From contig JAEYRW010000076.1 of assembly GCA_023435435.1 (NCBI GenBank), positions 1 to 11,237 on the forward strand: a stretch of 11,237 bases of DNA. Reading direction: 5' to 3'. The stretch is from Bacillota bacterium (GTDB taxonomy: Bacteria; Bacillota; Clostridia; Christensenellales; Aristaeellaceae). Positions 5,226-11,237 of the stretch are shown here, piece after piece. Numbering within the stretch: the stretch's first letter is position 1; the number at the start of each line of letters is the position of its first letter. Under the pieces are notes generated by a model. The model ran no database searches. It was not told where the DNA came from and saw only the letters and a list, made by a program, of their open reading frames with translations. The position numbers and the translations under genes were made by a program.

Positions 5226-7817
5226 CTACAGCCCCGCCAGTTCCTCGTCGTCCTGTTCGCGCTTTTCGTTCAGGATCGCGATGGTTTCCTCCGCCCAGCT
5301 GTAATTGGAGAGGTACGAACCCGTATAAATTGCGGCGCCCATCTTGTTGCCGGACAGGTAGTCGTAGTAATCGCAGTCGATGAGATTTGCGGCGATGCGG
5401 CGGTTTCCGTTAATGGTTTCCACGATGTCCGGGACGCCGTACTCCTCGAGGGTGTTCTTGAGACGCATTGCCACCTTCCGGTAGCGTGCCAGCGTCGTCG
5501 TGTTTGTCGGCTCGTCCTCCCAGAGCAGGGAGAGTGCCTCGTTGGCCGTCACGAAGCCGCCCTTGCGGTCAATGAGGAGCGCAAGAAGCTCCTTTGATTT
5601 GGCGGAGTTAAAGGGAATCGCCTTTCCGTCAATGAACACGTCGAAGTAGCCGAAGGTCCGGACGAAGATGCGCTTGCGGCTTCCCTGCAGCTTGGTAATG
5701 GGCGATATGTCGTCCTCGTCGGGATGCTTCCCGATGTCCGGGGTGTAGATGACGTAACGGTTTCCGCCCTGGCGGTATGCCCAGCGCAGGGCGCAGGTGG
5801 CCTGTATGAACAGCGCCTCCGTCCGGAGCGCGCCCTCCGCCCGGAACGCGCAGCCGACGCTCGCCGACAGGCTGACCACGCCGTCGGGACGGCGCAGGGA
5901 GACGCACATCATGCGCAGCCGTTCCGACATGATGTCCTCCTCCGGAGCCTTGGGGCAGAAGATCGCAAATTCGTCGGCGGAATACCGGCAGACGAGATCT
6001 CCCTCGTGGGCGCAGGCGCGCACGGTCTGTCCGGCCAGCCGGATCTGCTTATCGACATCCTCAATGCCCAGCGCCTCGAGGAGTTTTTCCGTGTTGTCGA
6101 TGCGGATCAGGATCATGGCACAGTCCGCGTCGTTGTCCGCGCGCAGCTTTTCCGCCATCGAGTGGTGGAAGGCCTCCCGCGTCGGCAGGCGGGTAAGCGC
6201 GTCCAAATTCGCCTCTTCCCACCGCCGTTCCGCGGCGAGTTTCGATTCGTGGATGTTGGTCATCGAGAGGTATGTGTACTGAAAACGCATGTCCTCGTCA
6301 AGAACCGTCGTGAGCTTCAGGCGCATCCATCTGTATTCCGAGTCGGAATCCGGCCGGAACCGGAACTCCAGCTCCACCGTGCCGGAACGATCCTGGGACA
6401 GGCGGTCGCGGATTGTCCGCAGCTGTGCCTCGCTCAGCAGACTTCGCTCCGCGGGGTGAACCTTCGCGTCGCGCATTCCGCCCAGCAGATCCCAAAGCCG
6501 GATGTCCTCCGGCAGCCACGCGGGCAAAATGTCTACGTCCGACTCGATCCATTCGCCGGTCACCATGTCAAAAACCAGGGAAAGCTCCGCGCCGGACATG
6601 GACGCGCGCCGGTACAGCGTCTCGCGCCGCATCTCCGCGCGCGTGATCGTTTCGATCTCCTTGTCCCACTGGATGTCCTCCAGGCGCCCGACGATTCGAA
6701 CGACCTTCCCGGCATCGTCCGCAATGCTGGCATATTCAATCCGGTACCAAACGTACTCGTCGCTTACGATCCGCATGCGGGCTTCAAGACTCGACTGCTT
6801 GGGGGTGCGCATGGCCTCGTCGAGGCCCCTTTTGCAGTCGAACTTGTCGTCGGGATGGATCAGCGGACGATTGATGATGAGCTCCTCGAAGGGAACCGTT
6901 TCGGCCCAGATTGTGCCGTCCGGCCTGTAAACGCAGTAGGTAAGCGCCTGGCCGTCCGGATCGCAGTCGAACAGGATGGCGTTGGTCTCCCGATCCAGAA
7001 GGGAGCCGCAGTCCGCGTGCCATTCCGAGGCGCGGTCCGCGTCCGGACTGTGCCGGGCTTCGCCCGTAATGTCGAGGACGATTGCGTGGATGAGTGTGGC
7101 TTCGCCGCGATCCCTGACCCAGCGGACGATGCGAAGCCGGACGGAGGTACCGTCGTGGCGGAGCGCCTCGCGTTCGACCATCGTGACGCGCGATTCCGGG
7201 TCGCCTTCCTTGCGCGCAGAAAGGGAGGTTTTCTCGTAGTCCGGATCGTCCAGGAACTGTTCGAGGAACGATTCTTTCTCGAATTCGGCCCGCGTCATGC
7301 CGAAGATCCGGCACAGCTGGTCGTTAAAGTAGAGAAGCTTGACGTCTGTTCCGGCGTGTGACAGCACGGCGATCCCGCCCGGCACGTTGGAAAGCACCGC
7401 TTCGCTGTTCCGGTCCGTCGCGCCCTGTTCCACGCTCCCGAAGGAATGAAAGTGCATCTGCTGGATCACGAAGGCATCGTTTTCGCGCCGCATCACGGCC
7501 GATATGAGGAGCTTGGTTTCGCCCGCGCTCTTTTCATCATAGAGCGTCAGAAAGCCGTCGACGAACTGGATGTCGCCCGGCATCGCTTCCGATTCGTGCA
7601 AATTGAGGTCCAGCAGTCGCTGGCTCCAGGGATCGAGCAGATTTACGCCGCGATGAAGAAGCGCCATCACTTCCGTCTTGCCCCTGGCAAGGTCTGACGC
7701 GCCGTCGCCGAACCATCTGACGTCCTCCGCGAGGTACAGCGCGGCGGTGCGGACGTCATGGTTCTCAAAGTATATCCGGAAAAAAACTTCGCAAACGGAG
7801 GCTGCTTCGTTACTCAT
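5226..7817 (-). CDS. SnoaL-like / PAS / degenerate GGDEF / SARP-type DNA-binding regulator
   Basis: Large cytoplasmic one-component regulator of 863 residues with no membrane segment. Domain order: SnoaL-like ligand pocket (about 1-128; FFRIYFENHDVRTAALYLAEDVRWFGDG); PAS 1 (about 140-255); two further PAS-like units (about 278-390 and 405-530); a GGDEF fold (about 535-690) with the DALTRLPTREAF entry motif; and a C-terminal winged helix (about 718-805; FGYFDVFIDGKAIPF, then SAKSKELLALLIDRKGG) with a short tail, GSYLSNYSWAEE, typical of clostridial SARP-like activators. The signature loop reads SADEF (613-617) instead of GGDEF, and the inhibitory RxxD site reads HEGD, so cyclase activity is doubtful; the domain may bind GTP or act as a switch. 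The start MSNEA at 7817 is chosen because the promoter predicts initiation near 7895. A longer form from 7883 would have almost no leader. The Shine-Dalgarno site (GAAGGA) is 15 bases away, which is unusually far. The gene converges with the HD-GYP gene. Confidence 0.88.
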   Translation of the reverse strand: MSNEAASVCEVFFRIYFENHDVRTAALYLAEDVRWFGDGASDLARGKTEVMALLHRGVNLLDPWSQRLLDLNLHESEAMPGDIQFVDGFLTLYDEKSAGETKLLISAVMRRENDAFVIQQMHFHSFGSVEQGATDRNSEAVLSNVPGGIAVLSHAGTDVKLLYFNDQLCRIFGMTRAEFEKESFLEQFLDDPDYEKTSLSARKEGDPESRVTMVEREALRHDGTSVRLRIVRWVRDRGEATLIHAIVLDITGEARHSPDADRASEWHADCGSLLDRETNAILFDCDPDGQALTYCVYRPDGTIWAETVPFEELIINRPLIHPDDKFDCKRGLDEAMRTPKQSSLEARMRIVSDEYVWYRIEYASIADDAGKVVRIVGRLEDIQWDKEIETITRAEMRRETLYRRASMSGAELSLVFDMVTGEWIESDVDILPAWLPEDIRLWDLLGGMRDAKVHPAERSLLSEAQLRTIRDRLSQDRSGTVELEFRFRPDSDSEYRWMRLKLTTVLDEDMRFQYTYLSMTNIHESKLAAERRWEEANLDALTRLPTREAFHHSMAEKLRADNDADCAMILIRIDNTEKLLEALGIEDVDKQIRLAGQTVRACAHEGDLVCRYSADEFAIFCPKAPEEDIMSERLRMMCVSLRRPDGVVSLSASVGCAFRAEGALRTEALFIQATCALRWAYRQGGNRYVIYTPDIGKHPDEDDISPITKLQGSRKRIFVRTFGYFDVFIDGKAIPFNSAKSKELLALLIDRKGGFVTANEALSLLWEDEPTNTTTLARYRKVAMRLKNTLEEYGVPDIVETINGNRRIAANLIDCDYYDYLSGNKMGAAIYTGSYLSNYSWAEETIAILNEKREQDDEELAGL

Positions 7818-7840
7818 GTTTTTGTTTTGTATTCCTTCAT
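7814..7840 (-). CDS. Possible 8-codon leader ORF overlapping the regulator start
   Basis: In the leader of the long regulator gene, ATG at 7840 opens an 8-codon frame (MKEYKTKT) whose TGA overlaps the regulator ATG in an ATGA arrangement. The only Shine-Dalgarno-like sequence near the regulator start (GAAGGA) lies inside this ORF. Coupled translation is therefore possible, but the ORF has no strong ribosome site of its own. Confidence 0.25.
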   Translation of the reverse strand: MKEYKTKT

Positions 7841-7901
7841 GCGTACTTGCCAAAAGGTGACGGCCTGATGCGCGCATGCGCATTCAATTTGATACATACT
7901 T

Positions 7902-7930
7902 ATTATAGAGTCTCATATTGGAAGAGTCAA
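7902..7930 (-). promoter_or_regulatory. Sigma-A promoter of the SARP/GGDEF regulator
   Basis: On the minus strand, TTGACT (7925-7930), a 17-bp spacer and a perfect TATAAT (7902-7907). Initiation near 7895 gives a leader of about 78 nt to the start at 7817. Fifteen bases upstream of the -35 box lie chained short palindromes (CATCG-TTT-CGATG at 7945-7957, then CGAT-GAG-ATCG at 7953-7963) that could bind a regulator. Confidence 0.85.
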
Positions 7931-8280
7931 TGAAGCTCCCGCGACATCGTTTCGATGAGATCGTGACGTTTCCCTGAATTAACAAATTATTTTCCAGTTT
8001 CTGAGAAAAAAGGGGGCGTTTGGCACGCCGGTGGAACGCGAAAATCACGGACGAGGCACGTGCGAGGGATATAATAATAGCAAACAATAACAAATGAATA
8101 TGATTCGATTCCAAACAGCACGAATTGCCACTGTCGCAGGCAAACATCGCGAAATGCGCGGATGATGATCATAGGGATCCATCTTTGGGAGCAACCGAAC
8201 GAAGCGGTGGCGTGTATTTGTTTACCAATTTGGGCTTTTGTAGACAAAAAACGCAACGCACGATGAGGTGAGGAGGACCC
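7931..8280. other. Divergent intergenic region, mostly featureless
   Basis: About 350 bp between the regulator promoter and the Rrf2-like gene. An 87-codon open frame on the minus strand has no ribosome site and no recognisable product, and it would overlap the regulator promoter, so it is not called. A perfect TATAAT occurs at 8070-8075 on the plus strand but has no -35 box at the right distance. The end of the region carries GAGGTGAGGAGG, the ribosome site of the downstream gene. No convincing promoter for the downstream gene was found. Confidence 0.4.
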
Positions 8281-8772
8281 ATGGAGCTTTCACCAGCGAC
8301 CGACTGCGCGATTCGCGAGTTGTTGTTACTGGCAGCGTTCCCGACGAGGCGTTCGGGCGATGAAATCAGCGTCCGACTGGGAATCCCCGAATCGAATGTG
8401 ATTGCAGTGAGCGAACGACTGATGCGCGCGGGCTGGATTCACAAGGCCGGCGCGGAACGCAGCAGGTACCAATTGGCGGTTTCGTTGAAGGAGATAAGCA
8501 TGTTAAGCGTGATACAGGTCATGGAAGACGGGATCAACTTCAATGGGCGCAAGGATGCGCAGGAAAATCGGCACAACGCGCCGCAACCGCAGGCTTTCGA
8601 CTGCCTTGAAAAGTCGCGGGAACTGGTGCAGGATGTGCTGGGAAAGCTAACGCTCGACCAATTTGCCGACCGAAACGATCTCAAGCTGCGGCCTTACCCG
8701 CGCGTCGGCCTGCGATTGAGCATGCGGAACAAGTACAGAACCATCGCGGCGGGGGACGGAAAGCCGAAATAG
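8281..8772 (+). CDS. Rrf2-like winged-helix transcriptional regulator
   Basis: Predicted DNA-binding protein of 163 residues. The N-terminal 85 residues follow the Rrf2 pattern: an opening ELSPATDCAIRELLLLA helix, a recognition region ISVRLGIPESNVIAVSERLMRAGWI, a wing, then YQLAVSLKEISMLSVIQVMEDGI. The C-terminal part contains an Rrf2-like dimerisation segment (SRELVQDVLGKLTLDQFAD, about 111-129), followed by a basic unique tail. The usual glycine-rich wing (GGYxL) is changed to RSRYQL, and the three-cysteine cluster of Fe-S Rrf2 proteins is absent; only Cys9 and one other Cys are present, so a bound cluster is unlikely. The ATG has AGGAGG four bases upstream. It is transcribed toward the coiled-coil / signal peptidase / secreted protein genes and may control them. 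A more distant winged-helix family is possible. Confidence 0.75.
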   Translation: MELSPATDCAIRELLLLAAFPTRRSGDEISVRLGIPESNVIAVSERLMRAGWIHKAGAERSRYQLAVSLKEISMLSVIQVMEDGINFNGRKDAQENRHNAPQPQAFDCLEKSRELVQDVLGKLTLDQFADRNDLKLRPYPRVGLRLSMRNKYRTIAAGDGKPK

Positions 8773-8802
8773 CAGGCGCACAGCCGATCGACACACACGG
8801 TC

Positions 8803-8831
8803 TGTCACGAAGGTGTCACGCATCTGTCACG
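8803..8831. promoter_or_regulatory. Three TGTCACG direct repeats with 11-bp period
   Basis: TGTCACG occurs at 8803-8809, 8814-8820 and 8825-8831, each separated by four bases, so the copies lie on the same face of the helix one turn apart. Extended copies read CTGTCAC, GTGTCAC, CTGTCAC. The heptamer-plus-4-bp layout matches how PhoB/OmpR-type winged-helix proteins bind (the enterobacterial Pho box is CTGTCAT repeated every 11 bp). The array lies about 80 bp before the coiled-coil gene in a 139-bp gap (8773-8911) with no good sigma-A promoter, which fits an activator-dependent promoter. Confidence 0.6.
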
Positions 8832-8911
8832 CGCAGATGAAACAAAGGAAACGCGAACTTGAGAATGCGTCAATGATCAAAACACGACGCGGAATGCGGG
8901 GTTAACGGAAA

Positions 8912-10090
8912 ATGCGTAGAGATGATTCGAAACCTATCAGAAAAATGGATCGTGAAGAGCTGATCCTCTTTATTCGCAACCTTACGGTGGAGAATGAGGA
9001 GGTGTCGAACAAGCTTGCCAATGCGATTGCAGAGGGCGAGGAATCGTCCGCCAGACTGGCGGAGGCGGCTTCCGAGAACGAGGCGCTTCTGGCCAAACTT
9101 TCGAGCGCGGCTTCCGAAAACGAAACGCTTTCCGCCCAACTGACCGCATTGGCCGCTGAAAAGGGCGCGTCGGCGGACCAGATGAAGAGCGCCGCCTCCG
9201 AAAACGAAATGCTTTCCGCCAGACTGGAAAGGGCCGTTTCGGAGAATGAGGCGCTTGCCGCGAAGCTTTCCAAGTCCGCTTCCGAGAACGAGGCGCTCTC
9301 CGCCAGGCTGAACGCCATGTCCGACGAGGGCGGCGCGTCCTCCGAGAAGCTGAGGAACGCGGCGTTCGAGAACGAGGCGTTGTCCGCGCGGCTTGAAAAG
9401 GTCGCCGCGGAGAAGGAAGAACTGGCGGCAAAACTCGCCAAGGCCGTTACGGAGAACGAGGCGCTTGCAGCGAAGCTTGCGAATATGCCTGCGGAAAGCG
9501 CAGAGGCGGCTCCGCGGCTGAGAAGCGTGGTATCCGGGGCCGGAGAACTGCCCGGGAAACTTGCGAAGGCGTCCATTGAAAACGGGGAGCTGTGGAGCAA
9601 GCTTGCGCGAACCGTTGCCGAAAACGAGGAGCTCTCCGCGGAAGTCGCCAAGGCGACGGGCGAAAAAGAAGCGCTTTCGGCGGAGCTTGCGAAGGCGGTT
9701 TCTGACCGGGACGAGCTTTCGGCGGAGCTTGCGAACGTAGAGACCGAGAACGAGGCGCTTTCAGGCAGGCTGACCGGTGCCAACGGGGAAGCCGAGGCGC
9801 TGCGCCAGGAGCTTACCAAGGCGGAGGCCGAGGGCGATGAGCTGACGGCGGAGCTTGCCAGGGTGGTTGGCGAAAACGATGCGTCGACAGCCAAGCTGGA
9901 GGAGGCGGCCAATGCGGAAATCTGCAGCTCGATTCCCGTTACGTCCGGCGACGCCGTGCTGTTGATCCAAGAGATTCGAAGCCTCCGGTTGAGCATTGAG
10001 GCGCTGAAGGGCACCATTCCCCAAACGGATGAAAAGCGTTCCAATTTCGTGACAATCTCGTGGGCCGGGGTTGCCGGGGAGGGCGCATAA
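8912..10090 (+). CDS. Coiled-coil protein built of 22 tandem 14-residue repeats
   Basis: No family is assigned; the structure is clear. The 392-residue product has a charged 22-residue head (with DREELILFIR), then residues 23-330 divide without a single insertion or deletion into 22 units of 14 residues with consensus x-A-x-S-E-N-E-A-L-S-A-x-L-x, then a 62-residue unique tail with one amphipathic helix (AVLLIQEIRSLRLSIEALKG). Fourteen residues equal two heptads: Leu9 and Ala2 fall on d positions, Leu13 and Asn6 on a positions. A regularly buried Asn at a is typical of parallel dimeric coils. A fully helical rod of 308 residues would be about 45 nm long. There is no signal peptide or membrane segment, so it is cytoplasmic unless exported by another route. 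The ribosome site is weak (GGAA immediately before the ATG), but an in-frame TAA just upstream rules out a longer form. Its stop overlaps the start of the signal peptidase gene, implying one transcript. Confidence 0.85.
   Translation: MRRDDSKPIRKMDREELILFIRNLTVENEEVSNKLANAIAEGEESSARLAEAASENEALLAKLSSAASENETLSAQLTALAAEKGASADQMKSAASENEMLSARLERAVSENEALAAKLSKSASENEALSARLNAMSDEGGASSEKLRNAAFENEALSARLEKVAAEKEELAAKLAKAVTENEALAAKLANMPAESAEAAPRLRSVVSGAGELPGKLAKASIENGELWSKLARTVAENEELSAEVAKATGEKEALSAELAKAVSDRDELSAELANVETENEALSGRLTGANGEAEALRQELTKAEAEGDELTAELARVVGENDASTAKLEEAANAEICSSIPVTSGDAVLLIQEIRSLRLSIEALKGTIPQTDEKRSNFVTISWAGVAGEGA
8978..9901 (+). repeat. 42-bp coding tandem repeat, 22 units
   Basis: The 14-residue units are encoded by 22 head-to-tail 42-bp units (924 bp). 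Many share a core like GAGAACGAGGCGCTTTCCGC, while others have drifted. Retained phase over 22 copies indicates selection on the protein, and the shared cores give scope for copy-number change by recombination. Confidence 0.9.
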
Positions 10091-10695
10091 TGGCCGAAAA
10101 TGAGAAGCTACGTCCGGACGTAGGCGAGCTGGATGCGGAACTCAACCGCCTCCGCGTCCGCAAAAAGAACCGCAAGAAGGCATGGGTGCTTGCGATCGTC
10201 TTTGTCGTTGCGCTCATGGCAGGAGCATATCTTGCCACTTCGTACCTTGCGATTTACCGGATCACCGGTACCAGCATGGAGACAACGCTCGACGCGGGCG
10301 CCATCGTGGTCTGCCAGAAGGACGCAGCGGTGACGCGCGGTTCCATCGTGGCGTTTGAGCGCGATGATACGCTTTTGATCAAGCGCGTCATTGCCATCGC
10401 GGGCGATGTGATTTCCATTGACGAGGATGGTCAGGTGACCATCAACGGCGTCACGATATCGGAACCGTATCTGGCGGACACCGATACGAGGCAAGGGGAC
10501 GTTACCTTCCCCGTGACCGTTCCTCCGGGCCAGGTGTTCGTTCTGGGGGATAACCGCGTGGCTTCCATCGACAGCCGTGACAGTTCGGTCGGCATGGTGT
10601 CGGTCGACGAAATCATCGGATGCGCAAAGGCGACGATCTGGCCGCTCAGCGACATCGGGCTGGTCAAAACGGGCGCCAGCGTCACAACTCAATGA
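10090..10695 (+). CDS. lepB: Type I signal peptidase
   Basis: Membrane-bound serine protease that removes signal peptides from exported proteins. The 201-residue product has a charged cytoplasmic N-terminus (1-30), one membrane anchor (about 31-50, AWVLAIVFVVALMAGAYLAT) and an external catalytic domain with ITGTSMETTL (nucleophile Ser62), LLIKRVIAIAGD (general base Lys98) and VLGDNR...DSRDSSVG (151-168, the conserved late box). All key residues are present. The start is the ATG at 10090, which overlaps the preceding stop as TAATG and has GGGGAGGG six bases upstream; an in-frame ATG at 10060 lies inside the preceding gene. The N-terminal segment VGELDAELNRLRVRKKN is heptad-like, with ELDAEL echoing the ELSAEL units of the coiled-coil protein. 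Overlap with that gene and the secreted protein gene downstream suggest a dedicated rather than housekeeping peptidase, but this is inference. Confidence 0.95.
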   Translation: MAENEKLRPDVGELDAELNRLRVRKKNRKKAWVLAIVFVVALMAGAYLATSYLAIYRITGTSMETTLDAGAIVVCQKDAAVTRGSIVAFERDDTLLIKRVIAIAGDVISIDEDGQVTINGVTISEPYLADTDTRQGDVTFPVTVPPGQVFVLGDNRVASIDSRDSSVGMVSVDEIIGCAKATIWPLSDIGLVKTGASVTTQ

Positions 10696-10710
10696 ACCGG
10701 CGCGTCATGA

Positions 10711-10731
10711 TCGGGCGGACAGAACGCCCGA
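10711..10731 (+). other. Hairpin between the signal peptidase and secreted protein genes
   Basis: TCGGGCG-GACAGAA-CGCCCGA forms a perfect 7-bp stem with a 7-base loop, 16 bp after the signal peptidase stop. It is not followed by a T-tract, so it is not a clear terminator. It could protect or process an operon mRNA, or attenuate transcription into the next gene. Confidence 0.45.
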
Positions 10732-10809
10732 AAAGCCGCAACTTATATACAACTTCACTTTGCATTCAGAACGAGCGAGCCGACACAATTGCGGAAAGGG
10801 AGTAACGAG

Positions 10810-11237
10810 ATGAAAAGGCCGAAGACGGAAAGGGCTGAGAGGCATCATCTGGCGAGTAACCGGGGATGGCATAGGCGAACCGTCGCATGGGTCAGCCTTC
10901 TGTGCGTCGTTGCATTGCTGGCGGGCGTGATTCTCTCGAATTTGCCGTTGCCCACTGTGTATGCGGCGGATACGCGGGTCATTCCCGAGGAGACGGCAAC
11001 CGCGCAGACGCAGGAATCCAACGAACCGACGGCTGTGCCGACCGCGGAACCGACGGCTGTGCCGACCGCGGAACCGACGGCCGTGCCGACCGCGGAACCG
11101 ACGGCCGTGCCAACTGCGGAACCGACGGCCGTGCCGACCGCGGAACCCACGGCTGAGTTGGTTGCCGCATTGGCATCCGAAGTGACGGCTGCGCCGACCG
11201 CGGAGCCCACGGCTGCGCCGACTGCGGAGCCCACGGC
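10810..11237 (+). CDS. Secreted protein with Pro/Thr-rich EPTAVPTA repeats (partial, 5' end)
   Basis: An open frame of 142 codons starts at ATG 10810 and runs off the window without a stop. AAGGGAG lies seven bases upstream. The N-terminus is a long signal peptide: a 23-residue basic head with many Arg and His, a hydrophobic core (about 24-43, TVAWVSLLCVVALLAGVILS) and a probable VYA cleavage site after residue 52. The exported part begins with a Thr/Glu/Gln-rich linker, then five exact copies of EPTAVPTA (residues 72-111), a break (EPTAELVAALASEVT), then APTAEPTA units up to the window edge. Such proline-threonine segments act as extended, often glycosylated wall-spanning linkers or stalks in Gram-positive surface proteins. 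The functional domain is beyond the window. It lies 114 bp downstream of the signal peptidase gene on the same strand and is a natural candidate substrate. Confidence 0.85.
   Translation, partial: MKRPKTERAERHHLASNRGWHRRTVAWVSLLCVVALLAGVILSNLPLPTVYAADTRVIPEETATAQTQESNEPTAVPTAEPTAVPTAEPTAVPTAEPTAVPTAEPTAVPTAEPTAELVAALASEVTAAPTAEPTAAPTAEPT
11023..11237 (+). repeat. 24-bp tandem repeats encoding EPTAVPTA / APTAEPTA
   Basis: Five 24-bp units run from 11023 to 11142, differing by only a few third-position changes (GCT/GCC, CCG/CCA, ACC/ACT). After a 48-bp interruption, related 24-bp units start again at 11191 and reach the window edge. Near-identity at the DNA level suggests recent expansion by slippage or recombination. 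Confidence 0.9.

Noticed and set aside
5724..7361. 545-codon open frame on the plus strand
   Set aside because: It lies antisense inside the PAS/GGDEF regulator gene, has no domain signature and reflects high GC and codon bias of the real gene.
7818..7883. Longer start for the regulator (MRMRASG...) at 7883
   Set aside because: It begins about 12 nt after the predicted transcript start, lacks a Shine-Dalgarno site, and its 22 extra residues do not look like part of the SnoaL-like domain.
7884..8147. 87-codon open frame on the minus strand upstream of the regulator
   Set aside because: It overlaps the regulator's promoter, has no ribosome site and its translation matches nothing recognisable.
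8902..10044. 380-codon Ser/Ala/Phe-rich open frame on the minus strand
   Set aside because: It is the mirror of the 42-bp coding repeats of the coiled-coil gene. The regular SFSE pattern is the reverse reading of SENEAL units, and there is no start context or known product.
10845..11234. Gly/Ala/Val-rich open frame on the minus strand (GSAVGTAV repeats)
   Set aside because: Antisense reading of the EPTAVPTA repeats. The plus-strand frame has a ribosome site and a signal peptide, so it is the real gene.

Overview
The window looks like chromosomal DNA from a GC-rich member of the Clostridia (Bacillota), probably an uncultured anaerobe from a gut-like habitat. The evidence is strong AGGAGG-type ribosome binding sites, several textbook sigma-A promoters with 17-bp spacers, compact hairpin-plus-T terminators, a GH29 fucosidase, and a Clostridia-style regulator ending in a SARP-like winged helix. 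The genus cannot be read from the sequence. No tRNA, rRNA, insertion sequence, phage gene or CRISPR array is visible.

Left part (1-3240, all on the minus strand): a MATE-family multidrug/cation exporter, a short GH29 alpha-L-fucosidase and an Hsp20 small heat-shock protein. Each appears to be its own transcription unit. The exporter and hsp20 have clear promoters. The fucosidase has an 18-bp dyad operator-like element. The fucosidase and hsp20 end in clear intrinsic terminators.

Middle part (3240-7930): on the plus strand, a strong promoter drives a small secreted protein of unknown family and then a cupin + HD-GYP protein (predicted cyclic-di-GMP phosphodiesterase), closed by a terminator. 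Converging on it from the minus strand is an 863-residue protein with a SnoaL-like domain, PAS modules, a degenerate GGDEF domain and a SARP/OmpR-type DNA-binding domain. The two converge on a 414-bp gene-free stretch with an 11-bp long-range pairing and a T-tract, which may be a structured RNA or a long 3' UTR. This part may connect cyclic-di-GMP signalling to transcription.

Right part (8281-11237, all on the plus strand): an Rrf2-like regulator, then three exactly phased TGTCACG repeats with an 11-bp period (Pho-box-like). Next come a cytoplasmic protein made of 22 uninterrupted 14-residue coiled-coil repeats, a type I signal peptidase whose start overlaps the stop of the coiled-coil gene, and the 5' part of a gene for a secreted protein with Pro/Thr-rich EPTAVPTA repeats that runs off the window. 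This regulator / coiled-coil / signal peptidase / exported-repeat-protein locus is the best candidate here for an undescribed system. It could be a surface or envelope structure with a dedicated peptidase, but that function is inference from layout only.
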